In this document: one piece after another, positions 34,813-43,132 of the stretch
Layout: each line of letters starts with the position of its first letter
Position numbering within the stretch: the first letter of the stretch is position 1
Assembly: GCA_017437045.1 (NCBI GenBank)
Contig: JAFSBY010000028.1
Coordinates: forward strand, 88,957 to 152,956
Reading direction: 5' to 3'
Source: Alistipes sp.
Lineage (GTDB): Bacteria > Bacteroidota > Bacteroidia > Bacteroidales > Rikenellaceae
DNA: 64,000 nucleotides
Position numbers and translations under genes: made by a program
Notes under the pieces: model-generated
Database searches by the model: none
Seen by the model: the letters and a program-made list of their open reading frames with translations, nothing else
Told to the model about the DNA's origin: nothing

Positions 34813-37032
34813 TTAGTGCTCTTTTTCCTCTTGGTGTTGCAAGAAATATTGTTGTGATTTCAACAGGTTACGCGACTGCAAGACCATGTTCTTCGTCTCG
34901 GAAAGAATCGTCAAATAGAGCATCGAAGCACGCGTGCTGGTCTTCGACGAATCGATACGCGAAAGCTCGGCCAACATCGCCTCCGAGATCCGCTCAAAGA
35001 GCCCGTCTCGCATCAACAGCACGGTCTCGATCTCGGCAAATTTACCCTCACGCAGCATCGTGTTGATGCGGCGATTGATCATCTCCACCTCGTCGTTGAT
35101 GGCCATCAGGTCGCGCGTTTCGTCGCTCGTAAAGCCCTCATGACAATTGTCGATGTGATCAAAGGCCGGACGGGCAATATGCAGCAACGCCTTGGTCACC
35201 TCATTCAGATAATCGACCACCTGCACATAGTAGTGTGCGGCATAGATATCGGCATGTTGCAACCGCTTCAGCGTCGGCATCAGCGTATATTTTCGCTCTC
35301 GCGACTGGTAGAAGAGGTTATTGGCCTCCTTGACCATCGCCTGCAACTCGCTGCGATTCTCGCGCATCGTGGCGATCATCGTGCGGTCGTAGATCTTCGT
35401 AGCCTTGAGCATCGTGTGCTCGACCTCCTCGCGCAGTTGGCGGATCACATCTTCATTGGTTGTTGCTCGCTCCTCGGCTACCGCCTCAGCGCCCTTCTTC
35501 TTCGAGAAATTGCTGCGAATCAGCATGTAGGCACACAAGATCGTAACCACCACAAAGGCTACCGTGCCGCCATAGATCAGGATCAGACCCACGACAAAGG
35601 CGATCAAGAAACCGCCCAAAGCCGTCACAAACCAACCCATCACCACCGTAATCACACCCGAAATACGATAGACGGCACTCTCACGACCCCAAGCGCGGTC
35701 GGCCAACGACGAACCCATCGCCACCATGAAGCAGACATAGGTGGTCGAGAGGGGCAATTTGAGCGACGTCGCCAGGGCAATCAGCAGAGCCGAGGTGGTC
35801 AGATTGACCGTGGCGCGGATCATATCAAACGGAGCACCACTGTGCTCGATATCTTCATACTCAAAGCGGCGATCAATCCGGCGTCTCAACCCTTTCGGGG
35901 TGATGTAATTCAGGCCGTTGCTGATCTGCATGGCGGCACGTACGATCGTGCGCGAGAAGACCGACGAGTTGTTTTGACTCGTATCCTCCTCCTCTTTCGA
36001 GGCGGCCAGCTTCAGCTCGGTTTGCGAGACATGCATCGCCTTTTTCGAGGTCCAGAGCGTCAGCAACATGACACCTCCGGCGATGAGCAGATAGCTCATA
36101 TTGGCCGGAATATCCGCACTCAACGCCCCCATCAGCATCGTCGTACTGCCGGCTTCGGAGGCGATTTTATAGGCATCGAAGCTCGCCACCGGCACACCGA
36201 TAAAGTTCACCAAGTCGTTACCGGCAAAGGCCAAAGCCAGGGCAAACGTACCGGCCAGGATCGTGATTCGCAGGATATTGACACGGAACAGTTGCACGAA
36301 GAGCAGGATGAGCGAGCAGGCCACCCAGCAGATACCGAGCGAGAGCAGCAGATGCTCCGACACCCACTGCGTGAAGGGGTGGTCGGAGAGCAGGTTTTTC
36401 AACCCCTTGAAGAGGGCAAAATAGAGGATCGCTGTCAGCGAAGCACCACACCAGAAGGCACCAAAACGGCGCAACATGGCCGAGTAACGGAACGAGAAGA
36501 TCGTGCGCGAGATGTACATGACAATCGTACCACACGTGAAGGCGATCACCACCGACAACAGAATGGCCGAGACGATACCCATGGCGCGGGTCGTATTGAT
36601 ATACTCCCCGATCGAGGCAAGGCTTACGGCCGGATCACTCGAAATTTTGAAGATCGAGACGGCGATAGCCGATCCCAACAGACAGAAAATGAGCGATACG
36701 GTGGTCGATGTAGGCAGACCCAGCGAATTGTAGAGATCCAACAGAATGATGTTGGCAAACATCACGCCCAGATAGAGGATCATCACCTCGTGGAAGGTGA
36801 ACATACCGGGGTTGAACATACCGCTACGAGCCACCTCCATCATGCCACTCGAGGTGAGCACACCGATAATGATACCGATCGAGGCCACGGCAAGGATCAT
36901 ACGTTTGGGAGCCGCTTTCGAGCCGATGGCCGAATTCAGAAAGTTCACGGCGTCATTTGTCACACCGACAAACAGACCCGAGATGGCCAGAATGCCCAGA
37001 ATGACAACAATGATGGTGTATAAGATGCTCAT
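34813..37032 (-). CDS. Inorganic phosphate transporter (PiT family) with C-terminal PhoU-like domain
   Basis: About 739 residues. The start at 37032 (MSILYTIIVV) places the first membrane helix at the N-terminus; an ATG 10 codons earlier is less likely because a -7 box (TATCTTTG, 37067-37060) overlaps it. Family hallmarks are the duplicated segments GVTNDAVNFLNSAIGSKAAPK near residue 30 and FAGNDLVNFIGVPVASFDAY near residue 285, each with the ND pair for phosphate. After the last helix (about residue 510) a cytosolic helical region resembles PhoU, as in other Bacteroidetes. The fused PhoU-like part may sense or gate phosphate uptake (inference). Confidence 0.92.
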   Translation of the reverse strand: MSILYTIIVVILGILAISGLFVGVTNDAVNFLNSAIGSKAAPKRMILAVASIGIIIGVLTSSGMMEVARSGMFNPGMFTFHEVMILYLGVMFANIILLDLYNSLGLPTSTTVSLIFCLLGSAIAVSIFKISSDPAVSLASIGEYINTTRAMGIVSAILLSVVIAFTCGTIVMYISRTIFSFRYSAMLRRFGAFWCGASLTAILYFALFKGLKNLLSDHPFTQWVSEHLLLSLGICWVACSLILLFVQLFRVNILRITILAGTFALALAFAGNDLVNFIGVPVASFDAYKIASEAGSTTMLMGALSADIPANMSYLLIAGGVMLLTLWTSKKAMHVSQTELKLAASKEEEDTSQNNSSVFSRTIVRAAMQISNGLNYITPKGLRRRIDRRFEYEDIEHSGAPFDMIRATVNLTTSALLIALATSLKLPLSTTYVCFMVAMGSSLADRAWGRESAVYRISGVITVVMGWFVTALGGFLIAFVVGLILIYGGTVAFVVVTILCAYMLIRSNFSKKKGAEAVAEERATTNEDVIRQLREEVEHTMLKATKIYDRTMIATMRENRSELQAMVKEANNLFYQSRERKYTLMPTLKRLQHADIYAAHYYVQVVDYLNEVTKALLHIARPAFDHIDNCHEGFTSDETRDLMAINDEVEMINRRINTMLREGKFAEIETVLLMRDGLFERISEAMLAELSRIDSSKTSTRASMLYLTILSETKNMVLQSRNLLKSQQYFLQHQEEKEH

Positions 37033-37133
37033 TGGGTTGAGTTTAGTTACAAAACGCCACAAAGATAACCCAAAAATCCGAAAAACGCCTTATCCATCCG
37101 AGGAAGAGGTTGTTTGCCCTCATAATTTAACAA

Positions 37134-37181
37134 TTCCTTAACATTGCCCGGCCAACCATGCAGCTGAACAACGTTAAGGAA
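37134..37181. repeat. Inverted repeat downstream of the catabolic operon
   Basis: TTCCTTAACATTG (37134-37146) and CAACGTTAAGGAA (37169-37181) pair with one mismatch across a 22-base loop. It lies between the phosphate transporter's promoter and the kinase stop. Without a T tract on either side it is not a standard terminator; it could be an operator or an mRNA 3' structure. Closer to the kinase stop the minus strand reads into a run of seven T (37191-37197). Confidence 0.55.
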
Positions 37182-37219
37182 CTGTACATCAAAAAAATGC
37201 GCGGGGATACTCCCTTTCG

Positions 37220-38359
37220 CTATTGGAACATCGGACCCCAGGGATAGCTCCCCGGCTTGAAAGTCAGATAGATACCATTCTCTTCGCAGCGCAGGCGCAC
37301 CACGCCCGGAGCCACCTCACCGACTACCGACAGATGACGCCACCCCAACACACTGAGCAGGGCAAAAGCCGAGGCTCCACCCTCCAAAACCAACTCCTCG
37401 GGCGGTCGATGGGCTATCAATGCTGCCGCCGTCTCGGCCATCCGATCGCGCAAGCAAATGGCCTTCTCGCGCCGATCGTAGTTCATCAAAAAGTCGGGCA
37501 CCGCCTGCGGAATGCGCAGTAACAGATAGTCGTGATGCTCCATCAACGTCCTCCCCTGCTCGATCCACGCAGCGGGCGATCCCCCGGCAAAGACAGCATC
37601 GGGCATGGGCGAATCGGCCACCTTATTGCGTTGAAAGAGCGGCTCATCGCATAGGTTATGATGCACCGTGCTGCCGCAGACGATCAGTGTACGACGCCCC
37701 TCCAAGCCGCCAAACGGCTCTTGAGCGGTTGGCCGTACATAGCCCATCTTGCGGAGCAGCGCCCGAAACGCATCGGCCGCACCCACCAGCAGGGTCTCCT
37801 CGTCTAACTGCTCGACCCAAGTGGCAATGTCGGCCTCGCTGCGGCTCTCGCCGATCGAGAATCGCTCCAACGGCTCTCCCACCTTGCAATAGCTGAATCC
37901 CAGCACCAGCTCTGTCACCACGGCCGTGCGTGCCGGAAACTCCGGATCATAGCGAAACGTCGTCTCGGTAATGGGCACTCCGTCAATCGTATAGCAATCC
38001 TCCGTGATACACCGTCCCTTCGAGGGGTTTGCGGCCAGCACTAAAATGCGACCATTGCCGGCTCGCGACAATTCACAGGACTCCGAGCTTATATAGCCTC
38101 GCAGGGCCGAGTCGCACTTCTTGAAGAGACGCACCGGCAGCTCCAACGCACGCACCGCCTCCACGATGGGCACCATGGCACGTACCGCCTCACCCGGAAG
38201 CATCGAGCGGGTGTCGGTGGCCAAGACGGTCACCTCCTCCTCACCCGCCAATGCCGTCGGATCGGTGGTAAAACGCACCCGACACCCCATCGCATGGGCC
38301 AGTCCGGCCACTTCGGCCGCACCGGTAATATCGTCGGCAACGACAACGATACGTTTCAT
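37220..38359 (-). CDS. Four-carbon acid sugar kinase (DUF1537 family)
   Basis: This 379-residue member of the kinase family characterised as D-threonate/D-erythronate/3-oxo-tetronate kinases phosphorylates a four-carbon sugar acid at O4 with ATP. The start shows the family motif VVVADDITGAAEVAGLAHAMG, and residues near 80 read FKKCDSALRGYI (usually KTDSTLRG). The C-terminal ATP part ends LVLEGGASAFALLSVLGW (usually GGETA) followed by APGVVRLRCEENGIYLTFKPGSYPWG, a typical end. Three bases separate it from the PdxA2-type gene, whose family accepts exactly the phosphorylated product. Last gene of the six-gene operon. Confidence 0.9.
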   Translation of the reverse strand: MKRIVVVADDITGAAEVAGLAHAMGCRVRFTTDPTALAGEEEVTVLATDTRSMLPGEAVRAMVPIVEAVRALELPVRLFKKCDSALRGYISSESCELSRAGNGRILVLAANPSKGRCITEDCYTIDGVPITETTFRYDPEFPARTAVVTELVLGFSYCKVGEPLERFSIGESRSEADIATWVEQLDEETLLVGAADAFRALLRKMGYVRPTAQEPFGGLEGRRTLIVCGSTVHHNLCDEPLFQRNKVADSPMPDAVFAGGSPAAWIEQGRTLMEHHDYLLLRIPQAVPDFLMNYDRREKAICLRDRMAETAAALIAHRPPEELVLEGGASAFALLSVLGWRHLSVVGEVAPGVVRLRCEENGIYLTFKPGSYPWGPMFQ

Positions 38360-38362
38360 CGG

Positions 38363-39397
38363 CTATTTCTTGCTGTTTTGGGCCATCAGGGCGGCATACT
38401 CGATCGACATGAGCAGTGCATCGGGGTTGGCAATACCCTTACCGGCCACATCGAACGCCGTACCGTGATCGACCGAAACGCGAATGATCGGCAGGCCGAG
38501 CGTGATATTGACACCCTTCACGGCCACCATACGTTGCGTCTGGCGATCCCACTCGAAGCCACCCACCTTGAAGGCGATATGGCCCTGGTCGTGGTACATA
38601 GCCACACACCCGTCAAACTGACCCGAACGGGCACGCGAGAACAACGAATCGGGCGGCACAGGGCCCTCGACATTCCATCCTCGGGCCTTCATCTCCTCGA
38701 CTGCGGGGATGATCTCGCGGATCTCCTCGTCGCCAAACAGACCACCCTCACCGGCGTGCGGATTCAGACCGGCAATACCGATCTTCGGATTGGCAATACC
38801 AAAGCTCTTGCAGGCCTCCAGGATCAGCTCTGTAACGGCAATCACACGCTCTTTCTTGGCTCGTTCGCAAGCCTCACGCAACGAGACGTGGGTCGAAACA
38901 TGGATCACGCGCAACTTATCGTCGGCCAGCAACATGGCATACTTCTTCGTATCGGTAAAGTGGGCATAGATCTCCGTATGACCGGCAAAGTTGTGACCGG
39001 CCACATGCAGCGCCTCCTTGTTCAGGGGAGCCGTCACCGTACCATCCACCTCGCCCTTCATGGCCAGCTCGATGGCCGTACGCACCGCCTCAAAGGCAGC
39101 ATGGCCACACTGTGCCGAGACCTCACCATAGGCAAAGGTAGCCGGATCGATCAACTTCAAGTCATAGACATCCACCACGCCACGCTCAAATTGCGCCTCG
39201 GCAACGGTCGAGACGGCGCGCACGCGCAAATCGACCTTGGCGGCCTGAATGCCCAGCTCCATCATGGCGGCATCACCGACCACCAACGGACGACAAATCG
39301 TATAGGGGTACTCCTGTGCGAGCGACATGGCAATAATCTCGGGACCCACACCGGCGGGGTCACCCATCGTAATGGCTAAAATCGGTAAATTATTCAT
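38363..39397 (-). CDS. pdxA2: PdxA-family 4-phospho-threonate/erythronate dehydrogenase (PdxA2 type)
   Basis: This 344-residue NAD- and divalent-metal-dependent dehydrogenase starts MNNLPILAITMGDPAGVGPE. Metal-site histidines are visible in AGHTEIYAHF and MYHDQGHIAFKV, with GLNPHAGEGGLFGDEE between them. PdxA proper oxidises 4-phosphohydroxy-threonine in vitamin B6 synthesis. However, the family branch found beside DUF1537 kinases oxidises and decarboxylates 4-phospho-threonate or -erythronate to dihydroxyacetone phosphate. With the kinase next door, that catabolic role is preferred. The ATG at 39397 is chosen; a GTG two codons earlier overlaps the dehydrogenase stop. Confidence 0.88.
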   Translation of the reverse strand: MNNLPILAITMGDPAGVGPEIIAMSLAQEYPYTICRPLVVGDAAMMELGIQAAKVDLRVRAVSTVAEAQFERGVVDVYDLKLIDPATFAYGEVSAQCGHAAFEAVRTAIELAMKGEVDGTVTAPLNKEALHVAGHNFAGHTEIYAHFTDTKKYAMLLADDKLRVIHVSTHVSLREACERAKKERVIAVTELILEACKSFGIANPKIGIAGLNPHAGEGGLFGDEEIREIIPAVEEMKARGWNVEGPVPPDSLFSRARSGQFDGCVAMYHDQGHIAFKVGGFEWDRQTQRMVAVKGVNITLGLPIIRVSVDHGTAFDVAGKGIANPDALLMSIEYAALMAQNSKK

Positions 39398-39402
39398 AAT
39401 CA

Positions 39403-40551
39403 CTAATATAATTCGTTATAAATTGCAATAGCATCTTCGCGCTTCACCTCGCGCGGATTGTTCACCAGCAGGCGCGTCACCTTCATGGCAGCCTCGGCCA
39501 ACTCTTCGACCTTCTCACGACCAATACCGAGCTCGGTCAGCGTAGCGGGGATACCGCAGCGAGCCGAGAGGGCTGCAATATGCTCCACACCGCGTGCGGC
39601 GGCCTCCTCGTCGGTCAAACCCGTACAATCGACCCCTACGGCACGTGCTATGGCGGCATGTTTGGCCACATTCGAGTGCATGTTAAAGCGCAGCACAGCC
39701 GGCAGCAGAATGGCATTGGCCAAGCCGTGTGAAATGTGATACTCGCCTCCCAACGGATAGGAGAGGGCATGCACGGCAGCCGTATTGACCGGTGCCAGAC
39801 ACAAACCACCGTAGTAGCTGCCTAACGAAAGGGCCGTACGCGCCTCGCGATCCTGACCATCCTTGACCGCACGCTCCAGGTGGGCGGCAATCAGTTCGAT
39901 GCCGGTCAGCGCGTAACGATCCACCACCGGATGGGCAAAGCGGTTCGTATAGGCCTCGATGCAGTGTGTCAAGGCATCCATGCCCGTCTCAGCCGTGATC
40001 TTGGCCGGCACGGTCAGCGTCAAAAGCGGATCGATATAGGCGGCATCGGCCAGCAGATAGGGGCTGACAATACCCTTCTTGAGCTTCTCGGCCCGATCCA
40101 ACAAAATGGCGTTGGGCGAGACCTCACTACCCGTACCCGAGGTTGTCGGCAGGCAGGCGCACCACAGACCGCGCTGTTTGATCAGCCCCGTACCGAAGCA
40201 ATCGGCCACCTGCTGGCTGCTCGGTGCAAAGCAAGCGACGATCTTGGCCGCATCCAGCACGCTACCGCCACCGATACCGGCCACGCTGTCCACCCCGAAG
40301 GCACGAGCCTCATCAATGATCCCGATCACCTCATCCAAGGCCGGCTCGGCCGTGATGCGGTCGTAGATCTTGATTTCAGCCCCTGCGGCCTCGAGTTTAG
40401 CCACTACGACCTCGATCAGCGGACGGATCGGGGGTGCCGTCATCAGAAACAATTTTTTGAAGCCGTGTGCCAAAAATTCCTCGGCAAAACGATCGGCTGC
40501 ACCCTCGCCGAAGACGACGCGCGAGGGCTGTTGAAGTGTGATTATCTGCAT
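39403..40551 (-). CDS. Iron-containing alcohol dehydrogenase (group III)
   Basis: This 382-residue NAD(P)-dependent oxidoreductase has a nucleotide-binding core around VDSVAGIGGGSVLDAAKIVA. The metal-ligand region is MDALTHCIEAYTN, then NTAAVHALSYPLGGEYHISHGLANAILL with the expected histidines. In this operon it most simply reduces an aldehyde group of a sugar acid to the alcohol needed by the DUF1537 kinase (inference). The reverse oxidation of a hydroxy-acid is the alternative. It is 9 bases downstream of the symporter gene. Confidence 0.92.
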   Translation of the reverse strand: MQIITLQQPSRVVFGEGAADRFAEEFLAHGFKKLFLMTAPPIRPLIEVVVAKLEAAGAEIKIYDRITAEPALDEVIGIIDEARAFGVDSVAGIGGGSVLDAAKIVACFAPSSQQVADCFGTGLIKQRGLWCACLPTTSGTGSEVSPNAILLDRAEKLKKGIVSPYLLADAAYIDPLLTLTVPAKITAETGMDALTHCIEAYTNRFAHPVVDRYALTGIELIAAHLERAVKDGQDREARTALSLGSYYGGLCLAPVNTAAVHALSYPLGGEYHISHGLANAILLPAVLRFNMHSNVAKHAAIARAVGVDCTGLTDEEAAARGVEHIAALSARCGIPATLTELGIGREKVEELAEAAMKVTRLLVNNPREVKREDAIAIYNELY

Positions 40552-40560
40552 AATTCGTTG

Positions 40561-42171
40561 CTATTTTTCCATTTTACGTGCCTTCATATAGCCGCGGATC
40601 GTCAGGCTCTCATCCACCTGCTTTTTGGGCCAGAAATAGGAGGCCAACCAACCCACGAAGAAGACGATCAGGTGGCTATAAACACCCAACATATATTTGT
40701 GGTGCGTAAAGTTCCATTCGCCCAGATTGAGCAGCGTCTGCTTGATCGGATCGCCGGTCTCCGGATCGACACCCACCGTGAACTTTGTCGAGGTCAGCAC
40801 CGCATAGGCCGTAAAGAGGATGCAGACGATCAGACCGACCCACAGACCCTGCTTATTGGCACGCGGCACGAGCAGACCCAACAAGAACAGACCCACGATA
40901 CCCGACGAGAAGATGGCATAGAGACCAAACAGCACTCCGAGGATACCCTCACCACCCCAATAGGCATAGATCGCAGCGATGACGATCGAGGCAACACCCG
41001 AAATAGCGACAATCCAACGACCCAGATTCAGCCGCTGACGGTCCGTGCTCTGGGGCTTAAAGCGTACGTAGTAGTCCTGCACACCGATGGCTGCAAAGCA
41101 GTTCAGGTCCGAGTCGAGCGACGAGATGGCACCGGCCAGCAACGCCGAAACGATCAAGCCCTTCACACCGATCGGCAACTCATTGGCGATAAAGTGCGGG
41201 AAGACCTCGTCAGCCTTCAGTCCGACGATAGCCGGATCGATCTCAATCTTATAATAGGCATACAGACACGTTCCGATAAACATAAAGAGCGTCCAGATGG
41301 GCACGCTGGCCAACACTCCGATGTAGGCAGCCTTCTTCGCAGCACGATCGTCTTTGGCCGTCAGGTAACGCTGCACGATCGTTTGGTCGGTACCATACTT
41401 CTGAATGGCATAGAAGACGCCATTGATGGCCATCACCCAGAAGGTCAGCTGCACAAAGTCCCAATCGAAGGGCCCCACACCAATCTTGTTATCCTCCAGA
41501 GCCACCTCCATGACGGCCGACGGACCACCTTCGGGGGCAAAGAGCAGGATGCCGGCGCAGATCAAACCACCCACGATGAGGATAAATCCCTGAATCACAT
41601 CCATCCAGATCACCGCCTCCATACCACCGAGCAGCGTAATAATAGTCACAGCGATACCGATCACGACGATCACCCAATAGATGTCCCAAGCCATAAACTC
41701 CGACACGGCTAAAGCTACCAGATAGAAGACCGTACCAAGTTTCGAGAAGTGAATCAGCAGGAAGGCCAACGAACCATAGAGACGAGCTCCGAAACCGAAG
41801 CGACGCTCAAAATATTCATAGGTCGAGAGGCGGATCGTACGGCGGAACAGCGGCACGATAAACCAAATCATACCCAACAGCACCAGCGGCACCATCAGAC
41901 CCTGCACCAAGAGAATCCAGTTACCGCCATACGCAGCACCCGGGTAGGAGAGGAAGGTAACCGAACTGATCAACGTCGCGAAGATCGACATACCAATGGC
42001 CCACGAAGGGATCGATCCTCCGGCGGCAAAATAGGAGTCGGTCGAGTCCTGCTTATGGGCGAACTTCAGACCGAAGAGCATCACCAACACGACGCTGGTC
42101 ACCACCAGCGCAATATCAATCCAGTGCAGCGACGAACCGGTCGCCGCAGCAGTATCCAACAATGTAAACAT
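40561..42171 (-). CDS. Sodium:solute symporter (SSS family)
   Basis: This 536-residue inner-membrane symporter has about 13-14 helices. Family markers are DSYFAAGGSIPSWAIGMSIFATLISSVTFLSYPGAAYGGNW near the start, YEYFERRFG, GGMEAVIWMDVIQGFIL, and the DRAAKKAAYIG / SALLAGAISSLDSDLNCFAAI sodium-site region. Within this operon it probably imports the sugar acid released by the secreted hydrolase. The ATG at 42171 is 30 bases downstream of the aldolase stop. Confidence 0.92.
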   Translation of the reverse strand: MFTLLDTAAATGSSLHWIDIALVVTSVVLVMLFGLKFAHKQDSTDSYFAAGGSIPSWAIGMSIFATLISSVTFLSYPGAAYGGNWILLVQGLMVPLVLLGMIWFIVPLFRRTIRLSTYEYFERRFGFGARLYGSLAFLLIHFSKLGTVFYLVALAVSEFMAWDIYWVIVVIGIAVTIITLLGGMEAVIWMDVIQGFILIVGGLICAGILLFAPEGGPSAVMEVALEDNKIGVGPFDWDFVQLTFWVMAINGVFYAIQKYGTDQTIVQRYLTAKDDRAAKKAAYIGVLASVPIWTLFMFIGTCLYAYYKIEIDPAIVGLKADEVFPHFIANELPIGVKGLIVSALLAGAISSLDSDLNCFAAIGVQDYYVRFKPQSTDRQRLNLGRWIVAISGVASIVIAAIYAYWGGEGILGVLFGLYAIFSSGIVGLFLLGLLVPRANKQGLWVGLIVCILFTAYAVLTSTKFTVGVDPETGDPIKQTLLNLGEWNFTHHKYMLGVYSHLIVFFVGWLASYFWPKKQVDESLTIRGYMKARKMEK

Positions 42172-42201
42172 CTTGTAGTCAGTAGTTTTAATCGTTTGGG
42201 G

Positions 42202-43101
42202 TTATTCGAGCTCAAATTCGGTAATCTGCTCGATGATCTTCTTATATTCGGCCTCGGGCAACATCGTCAGCGGCGGCAACATCTCGCGGCCACACAACTC
42301 ACACTGCTCCATGATACCCTTCAGCGCAGCCAACTGCTGTCCCAACGGGCGGCCCTGCTGATAGACCTTGGCCATGTCGTCGGTCACCTCTTGCAGACGC
42401 TGTGCCTCCTCCATGTCGCCCTCCACGGCGGCATCATACAGGGCACGGAAGTGCTTCGGCACGAAGTTACCCGTCGAGGGGACAATACCGTCAGCCCCCA
42501 ACTCGAGCGAATGGGCCGACTGTGCCGCCCAGCCGCAGAAGTAGCTGAAGTCCTCACGGTCGCGGGCAATGTCGATGCAGGCCGCCATGCGCTCCAAATC
42601 GCGCTCCGAGTCCTTCAGACCGACAATATTGGGGTGCATTGAGAGTTTCCGCACCGCCTCAACCGGAATCGAGAGGTGTGTCGTTGCCAGGATGTTGTAG
42701 AGCATCACGGGCAGCGGCGAGGCATCGGCCAGGGCCGTATAATAATCGACCATCTGCTCCTCGGTCAGTGCGTAGTAGCTCGGCAGAATCGCTACAGCCA
42801 CATCGGCACCGGCACGTGCAAAGCCCTCAATCTGCGAAATCTGCTCCTTCAGACAGAGACCCGTCACACCAGCATAGATACGAATCTTACCCTCGGCGGC
42901 CTCCACAGCGGCATCCGTCAGCAAGATCGTCTCACCCTGCGAGACCAGATTTCCTTCACCCGTCGTACCCAGCACCAGCGCATGCACCCCAGCCTCGGCA
43001 AATGAGCGAATAATCGTACGCACGGCCTCCAGATCGACCGCGCCATCGCGTACGGGGGTCACCATCGGGACCACCACGCCTGCATATTGTTTGTTCTTCA
43101 T
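42202..43101 (-). CDS. DHDPS/N-acetylneuraminate-lyase family pyruvate aldolase
   Basis: This 299-residue TIM-barrel enzyme has the Schiff-base lysine at position 163 (IVGLKDSERD), the tyrosine at 135 (VMLYNI) and the pyruvate-binding GTTGEG at 45-50. It is unlikely to be the lysine-biosynthetic DapA: the usual YNxP is YNIL, and it sits in a sugar-acid operon. The family splits or forms 2-keto-3-deoxy sugar acids, releasing pyruvate. Together with the downstream C4-acid genes, a substrate whose non-pyruvate half is a four-carbon aldehyde acid is the best fit (inference). Confidence 0.88.
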   Translation of the reverse strand: MKNKQYAGVVVPMVTPVRDGAVDLEAVRTIIRSFAEAGVHALVLGTTGEGNLVSQGETILLTDAAVEAAEGKIRIYAGVTGLCLKEQISQIEGFARAGADVAVAILPSYYALTEEQMVDYYTALADASPLPVMLYNILATTHLSIPVEAVRKLSMHPNIVGLKDSERDLERMAACIDIARDREDFSYFCGWAAQSAHSLELGADGIVPSTGNFVPKHFRALYDAAVEGDMEEAQRLQEVTDDMAKVYQQGRPLGQQLAALKGIMEQCELCGREMLPPLTMLPEAEYKKIIEQITEFELE

Positions 43102-43132
43102 GCTATTTTAGGTTGGTTATTAGCTACTCAAA

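Noticed and set aside
38363-39397. PdxA for vitamin B6 biosynthesis
   Set aside because: Adjacent to a DUF1537 kinase in a catabolic operon and without other pyridoxine genes; the PdxA2 branch fits better, though sequence alone does not exclude PdxA.
39403-40551. Iron alcohol dehydrogenase as a fermentative ethanol or butanol enzyme
   Set aside because: Tightly packed inside a sugar-acid operon between the symporter and PdxA2 genes; a dedicated catabolic reductase is the simpler reading.
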